49,394 nucleotides of DNA from Gallionella sp. (GCA_030645955.1 JAUSMR010000092.1:1-49394); one strand, 5' to 3'. Counted from the first letter of the stretch, positions 9,498 to 21,914 are shown. The notes: generated from the letters alone by a model not told the origin. Made by a program: numbers and translations.

Positions 9498-10814
9498 GTG
9501 AGCACAGTTACCAAGGGTGTAAGCAAAGGAAAGTACGGCGATTTAAGCCAACGCCTGTGGTTTTTGCTGGGTGCGTTGGTGGTGTTCCGTATTGGTGCGC
9601 ATATCCCGGTGCCGGGTATTGACCCGACAGTGTTGGCGGATTTGTTCAAGTCGCAAAAAAATGGCATTCTGGGCATGTTCAATATGTTCTCAGGCGGCGC
9701 GTTGTCGCGCTTCACCATTTTTGCGCTGGGTATCATGCCGTACATCTCAGCTTCGATCATCATGCAGTTGGGCGCGATAGCGGTTCCGCATCTTGAGCAA
9801 TTGAAGAAAGAAGGCGAAGCAGGGCGCCGCAAGATAACGCAGTACACCCGTTATGGAACATTGGCTTTGGCTTTGTTCCAGGCATTTGGCATATCGGTGG
9901 CATTGCAGTCCCAACCGGGGTTGGTGCCAAATCCTGGCACAATATTCCAGTTGACCTCGGTGATTACCCTGGTGACCGGCACGATGTTCCTGATGTGGCT
10001 GGGCGAGCAGATTACCGAGCGCGGCCTGGGTAACGGTATATCACTGATTATTTTTGCCGGTATCGCGGCAGGATTGCCCAACGCGATTGGCAGCACGCTG
10101 GAGTTGGCGCGTACCGGGGCTTTCTCCATCCCGCTGGTGTTGTTGCTGTTTTTTGGCGCAATTGCCGTGACAGCTCTGGTGGTGTTCGTAGAGCGCGGCC
10201 AGCGTAAAATTCTGGTGAATTACGCCAAGCGACAGGTGGGTAACAAGGTTTATGGCGGGCAAAGCTCGCACCTGCCGTTGAAGATAAATATGGCTGGTGT
10301 AATCCCGCCGATTTTCGCATCCAGTATCATTCTATTCCCCGCGACGATTGCGGGCTGGTTTGGAAGCGGGCAGGGTATGGGCTGGCTGAAGGATATCAGC
10401 GACATGCTTTCTCCAGGGCAACCGATTTATGTGCTGGTATATGCCGCGGCGATTGTGTTTTTCTGTTTCTTTTATACGGCGCTGGTGTTTAGCCCAAAAG
10501 AAACGGCGGACAACCTGAAGAAGAGCGGTGCTTTTTTGCCAGGAATTCGTCCCGGTGAGCAAACTGCGGGCTACGTTGAAAAGATTATGTTGCGTTTGAC
10601 GATGGTGGGTGCGGTGTACATTACCCTAGTTTGCTTGTTACCGGAATTTTTGGTGGTGAAGTGGAATGTGCCGTTTTATTTTGGGGGCACTTCACTGTTA
10701 ATTCTGGTGGTGGTAACCATGGACTTTATGTCGCAGGTGCAGTCCTACTTGATGACACACCAGTATGAAGGCTTGCTGAAGAAGGCTAATTTCAAAGGCG
10801 GGTTAACACGCTAA
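9498..10814 (+). CDS. secY: Protein translocase subunit SecY
   Basis: SecY is the channel of the Sec translocon in the inner membrane. With a GTG start at 9498 the protein is 438 residues, close to the usual 440; a longer frame from an ATG at 9444 overlaps rplO and is rejected. Ten hydrophobic segments are seen, including the plug/TM2 area ([23 protein letters not shown], given here as [10 protein letters not shown] then RFTIFALGI) and the conserved cytoplasmic loop [17 protein letters not shown]. The stop TAA shares its last base with the infA ATG. Confidence 0.97.
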   Translation: MSTVTKGVSKGKYGDLSQRLWFLLGALVVFRIGAHIPVPGIDPTVLADLFKSQKNGILGMFNMFSGGALSRFTIFALGIMPYISASIIMQLGAIAVPHLEQLKKEGEAGRRKITQYTRYGTLALALFQAFGISVALQSQPGLVPNPGTIFQLTSVITLVTGTMFLMWLGEQITERGLGNGISLIIFAGIAAGLPNAIGSTLELARTGAFSIPLVLLLFFGAIAVTALVVFVERGQRKILVNYAKRQVGNKVYGGQSSHLPLKINMAGVIPPIFASSIILFPATIAGWFGSGQGMGWLKDISDMLSPGQPIYVLVYAAAIVFFCFFYTALVFSPKETADNLKKSGAFLPGIRPGEQTAGYVEKIMLRLTMVGAVYITLVCLLPEFLVVKWNVPFYFGGTSLLILVVVTMDFMSQVQSYLMTHQYEGLLKKANFKGGLTR

Positions 10815-11032
10815 TGTCTAAAGAAGATGTGATTCAGATGCAGGGCGAGGTTGAGGAGTCGTTGCCCAACGCAACGTTCCGAATCAAACTGGAAAATGGG
10901 CATGTGGTATTGGGCCATATTTCCGGAAAAATGCGGATGCACTATATTCGTATTCTTCCTGGCGACAAGGTGAACGTCGAGTTGACACCATATGATTTGA
11001 GCAAGGCGCGTATTGTGTTCCGCGCAAAATAG
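10814..11032 (+). CDS. infA: Translation initiation factor IF-1
   Basis: IF-1 binds the A site of the 30S subunit during initiation. The 72-residue protein is a single S1-type OB-fold with [20 protein letters not shown] and [18 protein letters not shown], both typical. It sits between secY and rpmJ, the common arrangement in betaproteobacteria but not in E. coli, where infA is elsewhere. Confidence 0.96.
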   Translation: MSKEDVIQMQGEVEESLPNATFRIKLENGHVVLGHISGKMRMHYIRILPGDKVNVELTPYDLSKARIVFRAK

Positions 11033-11054
11033 TTGAGCGAGTAAGGAGAAAAAA

Positions 11055-11168
11055 ATGAGAGTCCAAGCATCGGTAAAAAAAATCTGTCGTAATTGCAAAA
11101 TTGTTATCCGCAAACGCGTGGTGCGAGTAATTTGCACGGAGCCACGTCATAAGCAACGCCAGGGTTAA
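11055..11168 (+). CDS. rpmJ: 50S ribosomal protein L36 (bL36), zinc form
   Basis: This 37-codon gene encodes [15 protein letters not shown] at its start and EPRHKQRQG at its end, diagnostic for L36. The zinc ligands C11, C14, C27 and H32 are all present, so this is the zinc-binding version. AAGGAG lies eight bases before the ATG. Last gene of the spc operon; a promoter follows immediately. Confidence 0.96.
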   Translation: MRVQASVKKICRNCKIVIRKRVVRVICTEPRHKQRQG

Positions 11169-11185
11169 TTGAGCCAGGGCGCTAA

Positions 11186-11215
11186 TTGAGTAAGACTGGT
11201 TTTGAGTGTTATAAT
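11186..11215 (+). promoter_or_regulatory. Promoter of the alpha operon
   Basis: TTGAGT at 11186-11191, an 18-base spacer and TATAAT at 11210-11215, with the extended -10 TG at 11207-11208. It lies 27 bases ahead of rpsM and is the strongest-looking promoter of the ribosomal cluster. It would allow rpsM-rplQ, including rpoA, to be made separately from the spc operon. Confidence 0.7.
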
Positions 11216-11242
11216 TTTTAATTTAAAAGATAGGATAGCTGC

Positions 11243-11608
11243 ATGGCACGTATAGCAGGGGTCAATATCCCAAACCATCAACATGCTGTGATTGCATTGA
11301 CTGCAATCTACGGGGTTGGACGTACACGCTCGCAACATATTTGCGCGGCGGCTGGTGTGAATGCCGCCACCAAGATGAAAGATTTGACCGACGCGGAAGT
11401 TGAAAAACTGCGCGAACAAGTCGCCAAAATCGCGGTGGAGGGTGATCTGCGTCGTGAAGTGACCATGAGCATCAAGCGCCTGATGGACTTGGGTTGCTAT
11501 CGCGGTGTGCGTCATCGTCGCGGTTTGCCATGCCGTGGGCAGCGCACTCGCACCAACGCGCGTACCCGCAAGGGGCCGCGCAAGGCGATTGCCGGAGCCA
11601 AGAAGTAA
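11243..11608 (+). CDS. rpsM: 30S ribosomal protein S13 (uS13)
   Basis: S13 is in the head of the 30S subunit, contacts P-site tRNA and forms bridges to the large subunit. The 121-residue product starts [24 protein letters not shown] and ends with the basic tail containing [20 protein letters not shown]. First gene of the alpha operon. In E. coli, S4 represses this operon through a pseudoknot at the rpsM start; the leader here is only about 20 bases long from the predicted start, so the same fold is not evident. Confidence 0.97.
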   Translation: MARIAGVNIPNHQHAVIALTAIYGVGRTRSQHICAAAGVNAATKMKDLTDAEVEKLREQVAKIAVEGDLRREVTMSIKRLMDLGCYRGVRHRRGLPCRGQRTRTNARTRKGPRKAIAGAKK

Positions 11609-11638
11609 GTTTGCTATAACGCATTAGAGGATTAGAGT

Positions 11639-12028
11639 ATGGTTAAGCCAAGCACGAAAGTACGCAAGAAAGTCAAAAAAAATGTGGCGGAAGGTATCGC
11701 GCACGTTCACGCGTCTTTTAACAATACCATCGTTACTATTACCGACCGTCAGGGTAACACCCTGGCATGGTCTACCAGTGGAGCGAATGGCTTTAAGGGT
11801 TCGCGTAAGAGCACTCCATTTGCTGCACAGGTTGCGGCTGAAACGGTCGGTAAGTCTGCCGCCGAATGCGGTGTCAAGAATATTGAAGTGCGCATCAAAG
11901 GACCCGGTCCAGGCCGTGAATCCGCAGTGCGCGCATTGAACGCGGCTGGTTTTAAGATCACCAGCATTTCCGATATTACCCCGGTGCCGCACAACGGCTG
12001 CCGCCCGCCTAAAAAGCGCCGTATCTAA
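11639..12028 (+). CDS. rpsK: 30S ribosomal protein S11 (uS11)
   Basis: S11 lies on the platform near the Shine-Dalgarno/anti-Shine-Dalgarno helix. The 129-residue product has the conserved [17 protein letters not shown] and the C-terminal [10 protein letters not shown]. Immediately after the rpsM stop there is a 30-base spacer with AGAGGATTAGAGT before the ATG. Confidence 0.97.
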   Translation: MVKPSTKVRKKVKKNVAEGIAHVHASFNNTIVTITDRQGNTLAWSTSGANGFKGSRKSTPFAAQVAAETVGKSAAECGVKNIEVRIKGPGPGRESAVRALNAAGFKITSISDITPVPHNGCRPPKKRRI

Positions 12029-12045
12029 TTTTTTGGGAGTCGATT

Positions 12046-12675
12046 TTGGCTAGAAATCTTGATGCAAAGTGCCGTCAGTGCCGCCGTGAAGGCGAAAAGC
12101 TGTTTCTGAAGGGCGAGAAATGTTTTACCGACAAGTGTGCCGTAGAGCGCAGAGCCTATCCGCCCGGCCAACACGGCCAGAAGAAAAATACTCGCTTGTC
12201 CGAGTACGGTGGCCAGTTGCGTGAAAAGCAAAAAGTGCGTCGTATCTATGGTGTGCTGGAAAAACAATTCCGTCTGACTTACAAACAGGCGGAAAGCCAG
12301 CGCGGTATTACCGGCGAGAGTTTGTTGCAGATTCTGGAATCGCGTCTGGACAATGTTTCCTACCGCATGGGTTTCGGTGCATCGCGTTCGGAAGCGCGTC
12401 AAGTAGTGCGCCATAACGGTTTGCTGGTGAACGGCAAGCGTGTGAATATTCCTTCATATCAAGTGCGCCCCGGTGATGTGGTTGAAGTGGCCGAAAAATC
12501 AAAGGCGCAATTGCGTATCAAGGCAGCGCTGGCTGCCGCTGAGCAGCGCGGTTTCCCAGAATGGATCGAAATGGATACCAAAGCGCTCAAGGGAACATAC
12601 AAAGCCAAGCCACAACGTGCCGAACTGCCTGCAACCATCAACGAGCATCTTGTAGTTGAGTTGTATTCCAAGTAA
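12046..12675 (+). CDS. rpsD: 30S ribosomal protein S4 (uS4), zinc-type, TTG start
   Basis: S4 nucleates 30S assembly and in E. coli regulates the alpha operon. The 209-residue protein starts at TTG (12046-12048) after TGGGAG; no in-frame ATG fits the family start ([15 protein letters not shown]). Cysteines near residues 9, 12, 26 and 31 make a zinc-binding N-terminus. An S4 RNA-binding domain is at about residues 99-165 ([20 protein letters not shown]). The rare start codon may keep S4 synthesis low relative to its neighbours. Confidence 0.96.
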   Translation: MARNLDAKCRQCRREGEKLFLKGEKCFTDKCAVERRAYPPGQHGQKKNTRLSEYGGQLREKQKVRRIYGVLEKQFRLTYKQAESQRGITGESLLQILESRLDNVSYRMGFGASRSEARQVVRHNGLLVNGKRVNIPSYQVRPGDVVEVAEKSKAQLRIKAALAAAEQRGFPEWIEMDTKALKGTYKAKPQRAELPATINEHLVVELYSK

Positions 12676-12692
12676 TCCACGCGGAGTAGCGT

Positions 12693-13661
12693 ATGCCTAA
12701 GAATGAATTTTTGAAACCCCGCATCATTGATGTACAAAAGATATCCGACACCCAAGCCAAGGTGGTGATGGAGCCTTTCGAGCGCGGTTACGGCCACACG
12801 TTGGGCAATGCATTGCGTCGCATCCTGCTGTCCTCCATGCCTGGCGCTGCGCCGACTGAGGTAAAAATTGCTGGTGTGCTGCACGAGTACGCGACCATTG
12901 ATGGCGTCCAGGAAGACGTCGTGGATATTCTGCTGAACCTCAAGGGTGTGGTACTGCGTTTGCACAATACCCCGGAAGTGGTATTGACCCTTAAAAAGGA
13001 GGGCCAAGGCGTAGTGACAGCAGCTGATATCAGCGGCAATGCAGATGTCGAGGTGGTAAATCCTAATCACGTGATCGCGCACCTGACTGCCGGCGGCAAG
13101 CTGGATATGCAGATCAAGGTAGAGCAAGGCCGCGGTTATGTGTCGGCGATTTCGAGAATTGCACCTAACGAGACTCGCTCGATCGGTCATATCGCGCTGG
13201 ATGCATCATTTAGCCCAGTCAACCGTGTGAGCTATGCAGTGGAGAGCGCACGTGTGGAACAACGCACAGATCTTGACAAGCTGGTGCTGCACATTGAAAC
13301 CAATGGCGCGGTTGATCCTGAACAAGCGATTCGCAATGCAGCGCGTATTCTGGTGGATCAATTTTCGGTGTTCGCAGCGCTCGAGGGAACCGAGCCTGTC
13401 GTTGAGAAGGTTCAAACACCCAAGGTCGATCCTATCCTGTTGCGTCCGGTGGATGATCTGGAGCTGACACCGCGCTCCTCCAATTGCCTCAAGGCACAAA
13501 GCATTCACTATATTGGCGATCTGATTCAGTACACCGAAAACGATCTGCTGCGCACCCCTAACCTGGGACGCAAGTCGTTGAACGAAATCAAGCAGGTTCT
13601 CGCCGAGCACAACTTGTCGCTGGGGATGAAGCTGGAAAACTGGCCTGTCGCTGTCGTTTAA
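12693..13661 (+). CDS. rpoA: DNA-directed RNA polymerase subunit alpha
   Basis: The alpha subunit dimerises to nucleate RNA polymerase and contacts activators and UP elements. The 322-residue product has the N-terminal assembly domain ([20 protein letters not shown] near residues 26-45) and the C-terminal DNA-binding domain ([20 protein letters not shown], about residues 254-273, including the conserved arginine of the RSSNCLK motif). Slightly shorter than the E. coli protein of 329. Co-transcribed with rpsD and rplQ. Confidence 0.98.
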   Translation: MPKNEFLKPRIIDVQKISDTQAKVVMEPFERGYGHTLGNALRRILLSSMPGAAPTEVKIAGVLHEYATIDGVQEDVVDILLNLKGVVLRLHNTPEVVLTLKKEGQGVVTAADISGNADVEVVNPNHVIAHLTAGGKLDMQIKVEQGRGYVSAISRIAPNETRSIGHIALDASFSPVNRVSYAVESARVEQRTDLDKLVLHIETNGAVDPEQAIRNAARILVDQFSVFAALEGTEPVVEKVQTPKVDPILLRPVDDLELTPRSSNCLKAQSIHYIGDLIQYTENDLLRTPNLGRKSLNEIKQVLAEHNLSLGMKLENWPVAVV

Positions 13662-13742
13662 CGCAACGCGACAATACAAGAAGTACGCTTTAAGCAGCGA
13701 ACAATAGAAGTCCAAGAAAACCAGAAGTAAGAGAGGCAAATC

Positions 13743-14129
13743 ATGCGTCACCGTTTAGGATTAAGAAAACTCAACCGCACCAGCAGCCACCGTCTGGCGA
13801 TGTTCCGCAACATGACCGTGTCGCTGTTGCGCCATGAACTTATCAAGACTACCCTGCCCAAGGCAAAGGAACTGCGCCGTGTTGCGGAGCCTATCCTGAC
13901 ACTGGGCAAGACCCCGAGTTTGGCAAACCGTCGTCTGGCATTTGCCCGTTTGCGTGACCGTGAAATGGTCACCAAACTGTTCGACGAACTCGGCCCACGT
14001 TACGCAGCACGCAACGGCGGTTACCTGCGCATCCTCAAGTTCGGCTTCCGTCAGGGCGACAAAGCCCCGATGGCGCTGATTGAACTGATGGATCGCCCGG
14101 CAGATGCCACAGCGGTTGATGTAGAGTAA
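13743..14129 (+). CDS. rplQ: 50S ribosomal protein L17 (bL17)
   Basis: L17 is near the tunnel exit region. The 128-residue product starts [17 protein letters not shown], diagnostic, and includes the conserved [19 protein letters not shown] helix. An 81-base spacer separates it from rpoA, with AGAGAGGCAAATC before the ATG. It is the last gene of the cluster, followed by a terminator. Confidence 0.97.
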   Translation: MRHRLGLRKLNRTSSHRLAMFRNMTVSLLRHELIKTTLPKAKELRRVAEPILTLGKTPSLANRRLAFARLRDREMVTKLFDELGPRYAARNGGYLRILKFGFRQGDKAPMALIELMDRPADATAVDVE

Positions 14130-14154
14130 CCGCTGTGATGTTTCAAAGTTGAAC

Positions 14155-14180
14155 AAAAAGCCGGACTTGTCCGGCTTTTT
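14155..14180 (+). terminator. Intrinsic terminator of the ribosomal cluster
   Basis: AAAAAGCCGGA (14155-14165) pairs perfectly with TCCGGCTTTTT (14170-14180) around the loop CTTG; the stem ends in a T-run. The same structure is weakly bidirectional. Confidence 0.9.
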
Positions 14181-14274
14181 GCATTTTCGACAGATCGTCG
14201 AGCGTGTGCAAGGGAGTCCACCCATGCTCGCAAGGCATGCAATGCACAATTGATCCAGCCTGAAGGAAACCGCC

Positions 14275-15639
14275 ATGCCACACGTTAGCCTCAACCCGGC
14301 CACCAATCAGGTGATTCAGATCCACCCGGGTTGGGATAACCGTCGTCTGGAACAAGCTCTGGAAAAAGCCCACAGTGCGCAGCATACTTGGGCGCAGACA
14401 CCTTTCGAAATACGCGCAAAAGTGCTGCGTCAGGTGGCGATTCAGTTGCGAGCACAGCGAGACAGATACGCGACCCTCATTACCCAGGAAATGGGCAAAC
14501 TGTTGCGCGAAGCGCACGCCGAAGTCGAAAAGTGCGCCGGAGTCTGTGATTATTATGCGCAACATGCGGAAAATTTCCTGCGTGCCGAGCCGGTGGAATC
14601 GGATGCCGGTAAAAGCTATATCGCGTATTACCCGCTCGGTGTGGTGCTCGCTGTCATGCCGTGGAATTTTCCCTTCTGGCAGGTATTTCGCGCCGCAGCA
14701 CCGGCCCTGATGGCAGGCAACGCGCTGGTGCTGAAACATGCGCCGAATGTGCCGCAATGCGCGCTCGCAATAGAAGCATTGTTTCTTAAATGCGGTTTGC
14801 CGGAAGGGTTGTTTGCGAACTTGATGATCGAAGTTGAGCAAGTGGCCGAGGCAATCGCCAGCCCGCATGTGCATGCCGTCACGCTCACCGGATCGGAAGC
14901 AGCCGGGCGAAAAGTGGCGGCGTGCGCCGGACAGCATCTGAAGAAATGCGTGCTGGAACTGGGCGGCTCCGACCCGTTCATCGTGCTGCGCGACGCGGAT
15001 CTGGAGTTGGCCGTCAATATGGCGGTCTTATCGCGTTTCCTCAATTGCGGGCAATCGTGCATCGCCGCCAAACGCTTTATTGTCGTGCCGCAAATCGCCG
15101 ACGAATTCCTGCATCAATTCAAAATCAAAGTAGCAGCGCTCAAGCTCGGCGACCCGATGGACGATGCTACGCAAATCGGCCCGATGGCGCGTCTCGATCT
15201 GCGCGAAGCTTTGCATCGGCAAGTCACCGATTCCACCGCCCAAGGCGCGGTTGCGGTGACGGGTTGCAAGCCGGTCGAGCGGGATGGATTTTTCTACCAG
15301 CCATCGATCCTGGATCAGGTAACCGCCAAAGCCTGCGCTTACCACGAAGAGCTGTTCGGTCCGGTGGCGATCATAATCCGCGCCGCGAACGAAACGGATG
15401 CGCTACGCATCGCAAACGAAACGCGCTTCGGCCTGGGCTCATCGATCTGGAGCAAAGACGTGGCGCGCGCCGAGCAGATGGCGGCGCACATCCAGGCAGG
15501 CTGCACCTTCATCAACGGCATGGTCAAATCCGATCCGCGCTTGCCGTTCGGCGGCGTGAAAGCCTCCGGGTACGGGCGAGAATTGTCGAAGCTGGGGATA
15601 CATGAATTCGTGAATGCGAAGACGGTGTGGATCCGGTAG
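14275..15639 (+). CDS. sad: Succinate-semialdehyde dehydrogenase, Sad/YneI type
   Basis: A 454-residue aldehyde dehydrogenase that would oxidise succinate semialdehyde to succinate with NAD(P)+. The catalytic set is present: N131 in PWNFPFWQ, K154 in LKHAPNVPQC, E228 in CVLELGGSDPF and the nucleophile C262 in NCGQSC. The KHAPNV and VLELGGSDPF stretches and the C-terminal FGGVKASGYGRELS resemble E. coli Sad (YneI) more than GabD. GAAGGAAA lies before the ATG. It stands alone after the ribosomal terminator and converges with yjdF 13 bases away. Substrate is inferred from family resemblance; other semialdehydes are possible. Confidence 0.85.
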   Translation: MPHVSLNPATNQVIQIHPGWDNRRLEQALEKAHSAQHTWAQTPFEIRAKVLRQVAIQLRAQRDRYATLITQEMGKLLREAHAEVEKCAGVCDYYAQHAENFLRAEPVESDAGKSYIAYYPLGVVLAVMPWNFPFWQVFRAAAPALMAGNALVLKHAPNVPQCALAIEALFLKCGLPEGLFANLMIEVEQVAEAIASPHVHAVTLTGSEAAGRKVAACAGQHLKKCVLELGGSDPFIVLRDADLELAVNMAVLSRFLNCGQSCIAAKRFIVVPQIADEFLHQFKIKVAALKLGDPMDDATQIGPMARLDLREALHRQVTDSTAQGAVAVTGCKPVERDGFFYQPSILDQVTAKACAYHEELFGPVAIIIRAANETDALRIANETRFGLGSSIWSKDVARAEQMAAHIQAGCTFINGMVKSDPRLPFGGVKASGYGRELSKLGIHEFVNAKTVWIR

Positions 15640-15652
15640 CGCCGCTAAAGCG

Positions 15653-16267
15653 CTACGTATTCTTCAGCGCGGCCATTTGCCTGTCATGGAGGCGCGACAA
15701 GGCCAGCATTGCAGTTGCTGCGCCGATCAGGGCATAGAACATGTCAGCCTGCGTATCCCATATATCACCCTGAGTGCCGAGAAATTCATACGCGCCTTCA
15801 CCCAGCAACAGCGCCGTCCACCATTCGACCAGCTCATAAAATGAGCTGACCATCATGACTACGCATATTGATAAAAACGCGGTCATGCGGCGGCTGGAAA
15901 GATAGGCGCCGCGAATTAAAATTTCACGAGCCACGATAAACGGCACAAATCCCTGAACAAAGTGCCCGATCTTGTCATAGGGATTGCGACTGAGGGAGAA
16001 CATATCCTGCATCCAGAAACCAAGCGGAACTCGCGCATAGGTGTAGCTGCCGCCTAATATCAAAACCAGCGCGTGAATGAAAATCAAAACGTACAGCAAA
16101 GTGGTCAGCGGAAAGCGGCGATAAGTCATAACCAATATGGGCAATGCTATCAAAACCGGAGTCACCTCCAGAAGCCATGTCGCGCGGTCATAGGGACGAA
16201 AGCCGGAGAACAGCAGGATAAGTACCAGCAGCAAACCCGAAGCGATGAGCGAATTTTGACGTTTCAT
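15653..16267 (-). CDS. yjdF: DUF2238 inner-membrane protein, YjdF family
   Basis: A 204-residue integral membrane protein with about six hydrophobic segments. The family marks are the central HFVQGFVPFIVAREILIR and the late SSFYELVEWWTALLLG and GDIWDTQADM, with acidic and tryptophan residues conserved in YjdF/DUF2238. Its function is not known. The start at 16267 has AGGA eight bases upstream; a start at 16276 would put that signal too close. It follows arfB on the same strand after 158 bases, so the two may be co-transcribed. Confidence 0.75.
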   Translation of the reverse strand: MKRQNSLIASGLLLVLILLFSGFRPYDRATWLLEVTPVLIALPILVMTYRRFPLTTLLYVLIFIHALVLILGGSYTYARVPLGFWMQDMFSLSRNPYDKIGHFVQGFVPFIVAREILIRGAYLSSRRMTAFLSICVVMMVSSFYELVEWWTALLLGEGAYEFLGTQGDIWDTQADMFYALIGAATAMLALSRLHDRQMAALKNT

Positions 16268-16425
16268 GATATCCATCCTTTAAAAAGCTGGTTCATACCC
16301 GTACCGTATATTAGCTATAACAATCTGGATTTGAAACAGCGGCTTTTACATCCGCCCCGCAAGCATGTCCTGCTCCTGACGTAGCGGTCGGGCCTTTCAC
16401 GGCGAAGCATTATGCCGCATTGAAA

Positions 16426-16836
16426 TCATTCATCAACCTTGCCCCGCAACACCTTCAGTTGTCCCCGTTGAGTTTTGCTCTCTATGCGTTTTTTTACAGA
16501 GCTTTTCGTCGGCTTCGTTGCGGTTCGTTTTTTGTGGAGAAAGCCTGCTCTCTGGATCAAAGCCTGAAGCCGGGCCAGCGCATCTTCGCGGTTCTTCTCC
16601 TGGCTGCGGTAGCGCTGCGCCTTGATGATGATCACACCGTCACTGGAGACACGCCTATCCGCAAGCTGCCTGAGCTTTTCCTTGTAGTCATCCGGCAAAG
16701 ACGATGCATTGATGTCAAAGCGCAGATGTATCGCGGTCGAGACCTTATTGACGTTCTGCCCGCCCGCGCCCTGAGCACGAATCGCATGCAATTCGATTTC
16801 AGCGTCGGGGATAGAAATGTGACTGGATATTTTCAT
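16426..16836 (-). CDS. arfB: Alternative ribosome-rescue factor ArfB
   Basis: ArfB (YaeJ) is a release-factor-like peptidyl-tRNA hydrolase that frees ribosomes stalled on broken mRNA. The 136-residue product has the GGQ catalytic motif at residues 25-27 in [20 protein letters not shown] and a basic C-terminal tail ([20 protein letters not shown]) that would enter the empty mRNA channel. The usual length is about 140. It lies downstream of uvrA on the same strand but beyond the uvrA terminator, so it probably has its own promoter. Confidence 0.93.
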   Translation of the reverse strand: MKISSHISIPDAEIELHAIRAQGAGGQNVNKVSTAIHLRFDINASSLPDDYKEKLRQLADRRVSSDGVIIIKAQRYRSQEKNREDALARLQALIQRAGFLHKKRTATKPTKSSVKKRIESKTQRGQLKVLRGKVDE

Positions 16837-16930
16837 CGTAATTCCATTTCCAAATCAATAGCGAAAGATTGCAGAAGCGCGTTAAATCGCGCGTCTGCCA
16901 AGCTATTTGGCTTTTAAAATAAAATTGGAA

Positions 16931-16950
16931 TAGCGTGCGCACAGCGCACG

Positions 16951-16953
<3 letters not shown>
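16931..16953 (-). terminator. uvrA terminator, including its stop codon
   Basis: TAGCGTGCGC (16931-16940) and GCGCACGCTA (16944-16953) form a perfect ten-base stem with a three-base loop. Read on the minus strand, the stem starts with the uvrA stop codon TAG and is followed by TTCCAATTTTATTTT, an imperfect T-run. Confidence 0.7.
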
Positions 16954-19776
<2,823 letters not shown>

Positions 19777-19867
19777 GCAAACCATCTTGATTGAGGCGAC
19801 CGGACAGTTTACGCGATTTTGAATGCTTTCCCAACCCACAGTTCGCTCACTGCACTTGCGTATATCT

Positions 19868-19895
19868 GTCGGCAGGCGTGCCGACCTGCTAAAAT
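19868..19895 (+). promoter_or_regulatory. Inverted repeat and extended -10 upstream of the MFS gene
   Basis: GTCGGCA (19868-19874) and TGCCGAC (19879-19885) are a perfect seven-base inverted repeat with a four-base spacer, directly followed by TGCTAAAAT (extended -10; hexamer at 19890-19895). The repeat sits where the -35 contact would be, as an operator would. Candidate only. Confidence 0.4.
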
Positions 19896-19927
19896 ACGCG
19901 ACTTTTTGCACCTTTCCAAAATCATCC

Positions 19928-21307
19928 ATGCTACCTGCAACAAACACCATGACTGCGGCTGAACGCCGCGCCAGCTTTGGTTTGGCCGGCATTTACGGCT
20001 TGCGTATGCTGGGGCTGTTCATCATCCTGCCGGTTTTCGCGCTGTATGCGGAGCATCTGCCCGGCGGTAAAAGTCACTTGCTGATGGGCATCGCACTCGG
20101 AGCTTACGGATTGACCCAGGCGGTTTTGCAAATTCCCGCTGGCTGGCTGTCCGACCGTTACGGGCGCAAGCCGATCATTTATGGCGGCTTATTGGTGTTC
20201 GCGCTGGGCAGCTTTATCGCCGCCTCGGCGGATAACATCTATTGGGTTATTGCCGGCCGTGCCATTCAGGGTGCGGGCGCGATCAATGCCGCAGTGATGG
20301 CTCTCACCGCCGACCTCACGCGTGAAGAAGTGCGCACCAGGGCGATGGCGATGATCGGCATGACCATCGGCGTTACGTTCTCGCTGTCGCTGATTTTGTC
20401 CCCGTTGCTCAATGGACTGCTTGGCGTGCCCGGCATCTTTGCCATGACCGGCGTGCTGGCCTTGCTGGCGATGCTGGTGGTGCGTTTCGTGATTGCCGAT
20501 CCGGCGATTACGCGCTTTCACAGTGACACCGAAGCGAGCAGCAAACGTTTCGGCGAAGTGCTGCGCAACAAGGATTTGCTGCGCCTCGACTTCGGTATTT
20601 TCACGGTGCATGCGGTCCTGATGTCGGTATTCATGCAAGTGCCGTTCCTGCTGCAGGCCGACGGACTGGAGGTTTCGCAGCATTGGAAAATTTATCTGCT
20701 GGTGATGTTTGCAGGCTTTGTGCTGATGCTGCCGCTTATCGTTATCTCGGAAAAGATGGGCAAGGTGAAGCAGGTGTTCGTGCTGGCAATCGCGTTGGCG
20801 GCAATTGCGCAAGTAATACTGCTGTTTGCGCAACACAGCCTGTGGGGCATAACCGCCGGGTTGCTGATATTCTTTACCGCGTTCAACGTGCTGGAAGCCA
20901 AGCTGCCCTCGCTGATCAGCATCATTGCGCCGCTGGCCGCCAGAGGCACAGCAATGGGCGTGTACAGCAGCGTACAGTTTCTCGGCGCATTTTTCGGCGC
21001 GGCAGTGGGCGGCGCATTGATGCAGTTTGTCGGCGGCAATGCCGTGTTTGTGTTCGGCATCGTGCTGCTGCTGCTGTGGCTGGTGGTGGCATCCGGCATG
21101 CAGCCACCGGCGGCGGTGCGTACCAGGCTCTATCATTTGCCGGAAATGAATGATGCCGCTGCGGTAGAATTGCGCCAGCGTCTCGCGCGACTCTCCGGGG
21201 TACGCGAAGTGATGGTGGTCGCAGCGGAGCGCATGGCCTGCCTCAAGGTAGACAGGCATGGGTTTGACGAAGCAGCGGTGGAACAACTCGTGATGGCCCC
21301 TCCCTGA
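19928..21307 (+). CDS. yajR: MFS transporter with C-terminal YAM domain, YajR type
   Basis: A 459-residue major facilitator transporter with 12 hydrophobic segments. Motif A is clear ([16 protein letters not shown], loop 2-3). After the last membrane segment there is a soluble domain of about 65 residues ([20 protein letters not shown]) with the ferredoxin-like pattern of the YAM domain of E. coli YajR (454 residues). The substrate of YajR is not established. The start is uncertain: ATG at 19928 or 19949, neither with a clear ribosome site. Divergent from uvrA. The last codons and the stop lie inside a repeat element. Confidence 0.75.
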   Translation: MLPATNTMTAAERRASFGLAGIYGLRMLGLFIILPVFALYAEHLPGGKSHLLMGIALGAYGLTQAVLQIPAGWLSDRYGRKPIIYGGLLVFALGSFIAASADNIYWVIAGRAIQGAGAINAAVMALTADLTREEVRTRAMAMIGMTIGVTFSLSLILSPLLNGLLGVPGIFAMTGVLALLAMLVVRFVIADPAITRFHSDTEASSKRFGEVLRNKDLLRLDFGIFTVHAVLMSVFMQVPFLLQADGLEVSQHWKIYLLVMFAGFVLMLPLIVISEKMGKVKQVFVLAIALAAIAQVILLFAQHSLWGITAGLLIFFTAFNVLEAKLPSLISIIAPLAARGTAMGVYSSVQFLGAFFGAAVGGALMQFVGGNAVFVFGIVLLLLWLVVASGMQPPAAVRTRLYHLPEMNDAAAVELRQRLARLSGVREVMVVAAERMACLKVDRHGFDEAAVEQLVMAPP

Positions 21308-21391
21308 CCCTCTGATAAAACTACTAGCCATTCGACTAATCTGGCAAACTACGCCAGCCAAGTCGCTGGTTACCTCCGGAGGGAGAGGGGG
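21297..21391 (+). repeat. Nested compound hairpin element, copy A
   Basis: A 95-base element overlapping the MFS stop codon. It shares with copy B (25444-25535) the exact blocks ACTAGCCATTCGACTAA (21323-21339) and CAAGTCGCTGGTTA (21359-21372), which pair imperfectly with each other. Inside is a stem CTGGC/GCCAG (21341-21345, 21353-21357); outside are C-rich and G-rich arms. The inner stem differs in sequence between the copies but pairs in both. Confidence 0.8.
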
Positions 21392-21428
21392 TAAAAGTGA
21401 AAGACATAAAACCTGAAAGGAGCATGAC

Positions 21429-21914
21429 ATGTCGGTGAACAAAGTGATTCTGATAGGCCGCCTGGGCAAAGACCCGGAAACCCGCTATATGACCAATGGC
21501 GAAGCGGTGACCAATGCCACGCTGGCGACTTCCGAAAACTGGAAGGACAAGAGCGGCGAGAAACAGGAGAAAACCGAGTGGCATAACCTGGTGTTTTACC
21601 GCCGCCTCGCCGAGATCGCCGGGGAGTACCTGAAGAAAGGCTCGCAGATTTACGTCGAGGGCAAACTGCAAACCCGCAAGTGGCAAACCAAGGAAGGGCA
21701 GGATCGCTACACCACCGAGATCATTGTCAACGAAATGACCATGCTCGGCGGTAAATCATCCGGCGGCGGCAGCTTCGAGGTGGTGGAAAACAAACCTGCC
21801 GCTTCTTCATCCGGCAGCGCCGCGGCTCCTGCAAAATCGGCACCTGCGGCCCCTTCGACAGGCTCAGGGCAGGGGCGCAGCTTCGATAATTTTGACGACG
21901 ATATTCCGTTCTAG
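21429..21914 (+). CDS. ssb: Single-stranded DNA-binding protein
   Basis: SSB coats single-stranded DNA and recruits repair and replication proteins. The 161-residue product has an N-terminal OB-fold ([20 protein letters not shown], then about residues 1-110), a low-complexity linker, and the acidic tip DFDDDIPF-like end (NFDDDIPF) that binds partners. AAAGGAG lies before the ATG. The linker contains PSTGSGQG, encoded by an in-frame copy of the dispersed repeat CTTCGACAGGCTCAG (21851-21868). Divergent transcription from uvrA is not direct here because the MFS gene lies between. Confidence 0.97.
   Translation: MSVNKVILIGRLGKDPETRYMTNGEAVTNATLATSENWKDKSGEKQEKTEWHNLVFYRRLAEIAGEYLKKGSQIYVEGKLQTRKWQTKEGQDRYTTEIIVNEMTMLGGKSSGGGSFEVVENKPAASSSGSAAAPAKSAPAAPSTGSGQGRSFDNFDDDIPF
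21851..21868 (+). repeat. Dispersed CTTCGACAGGCTCAG repeat inside ssb
   Basis: CCCTTCGACAGGCTCAGG, followed by GCAGG. The same core occurs at 24254-24271 and, inverted, at 30825-30839. Read here in the frame CCT TCG ACA GGC TCA GGG it encodes PSTGSG in the SSB linker. None of the three forward frames of the core holds a stop codon. Confidence 0.85.

Noticed and set aside
19777..19927. LexA box upstream of uvrA
   Set aside because: Single CTGT or ACAG halves occur, but none with the spacing CTGT-N8-ACAG.
19777..19992. N-terminal extension of UvrA by 72 residues
   Set aside because: It runs through the divergent promoter region; UvrA proteins start at [16 protein letters not shown].
20189..21469. 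426-codon open frame on the minus strand
   Set aside because: Antisense to the YajR-type transporter and rich in His/Gln/Arg as shadows of membrane proteins are; no family features.
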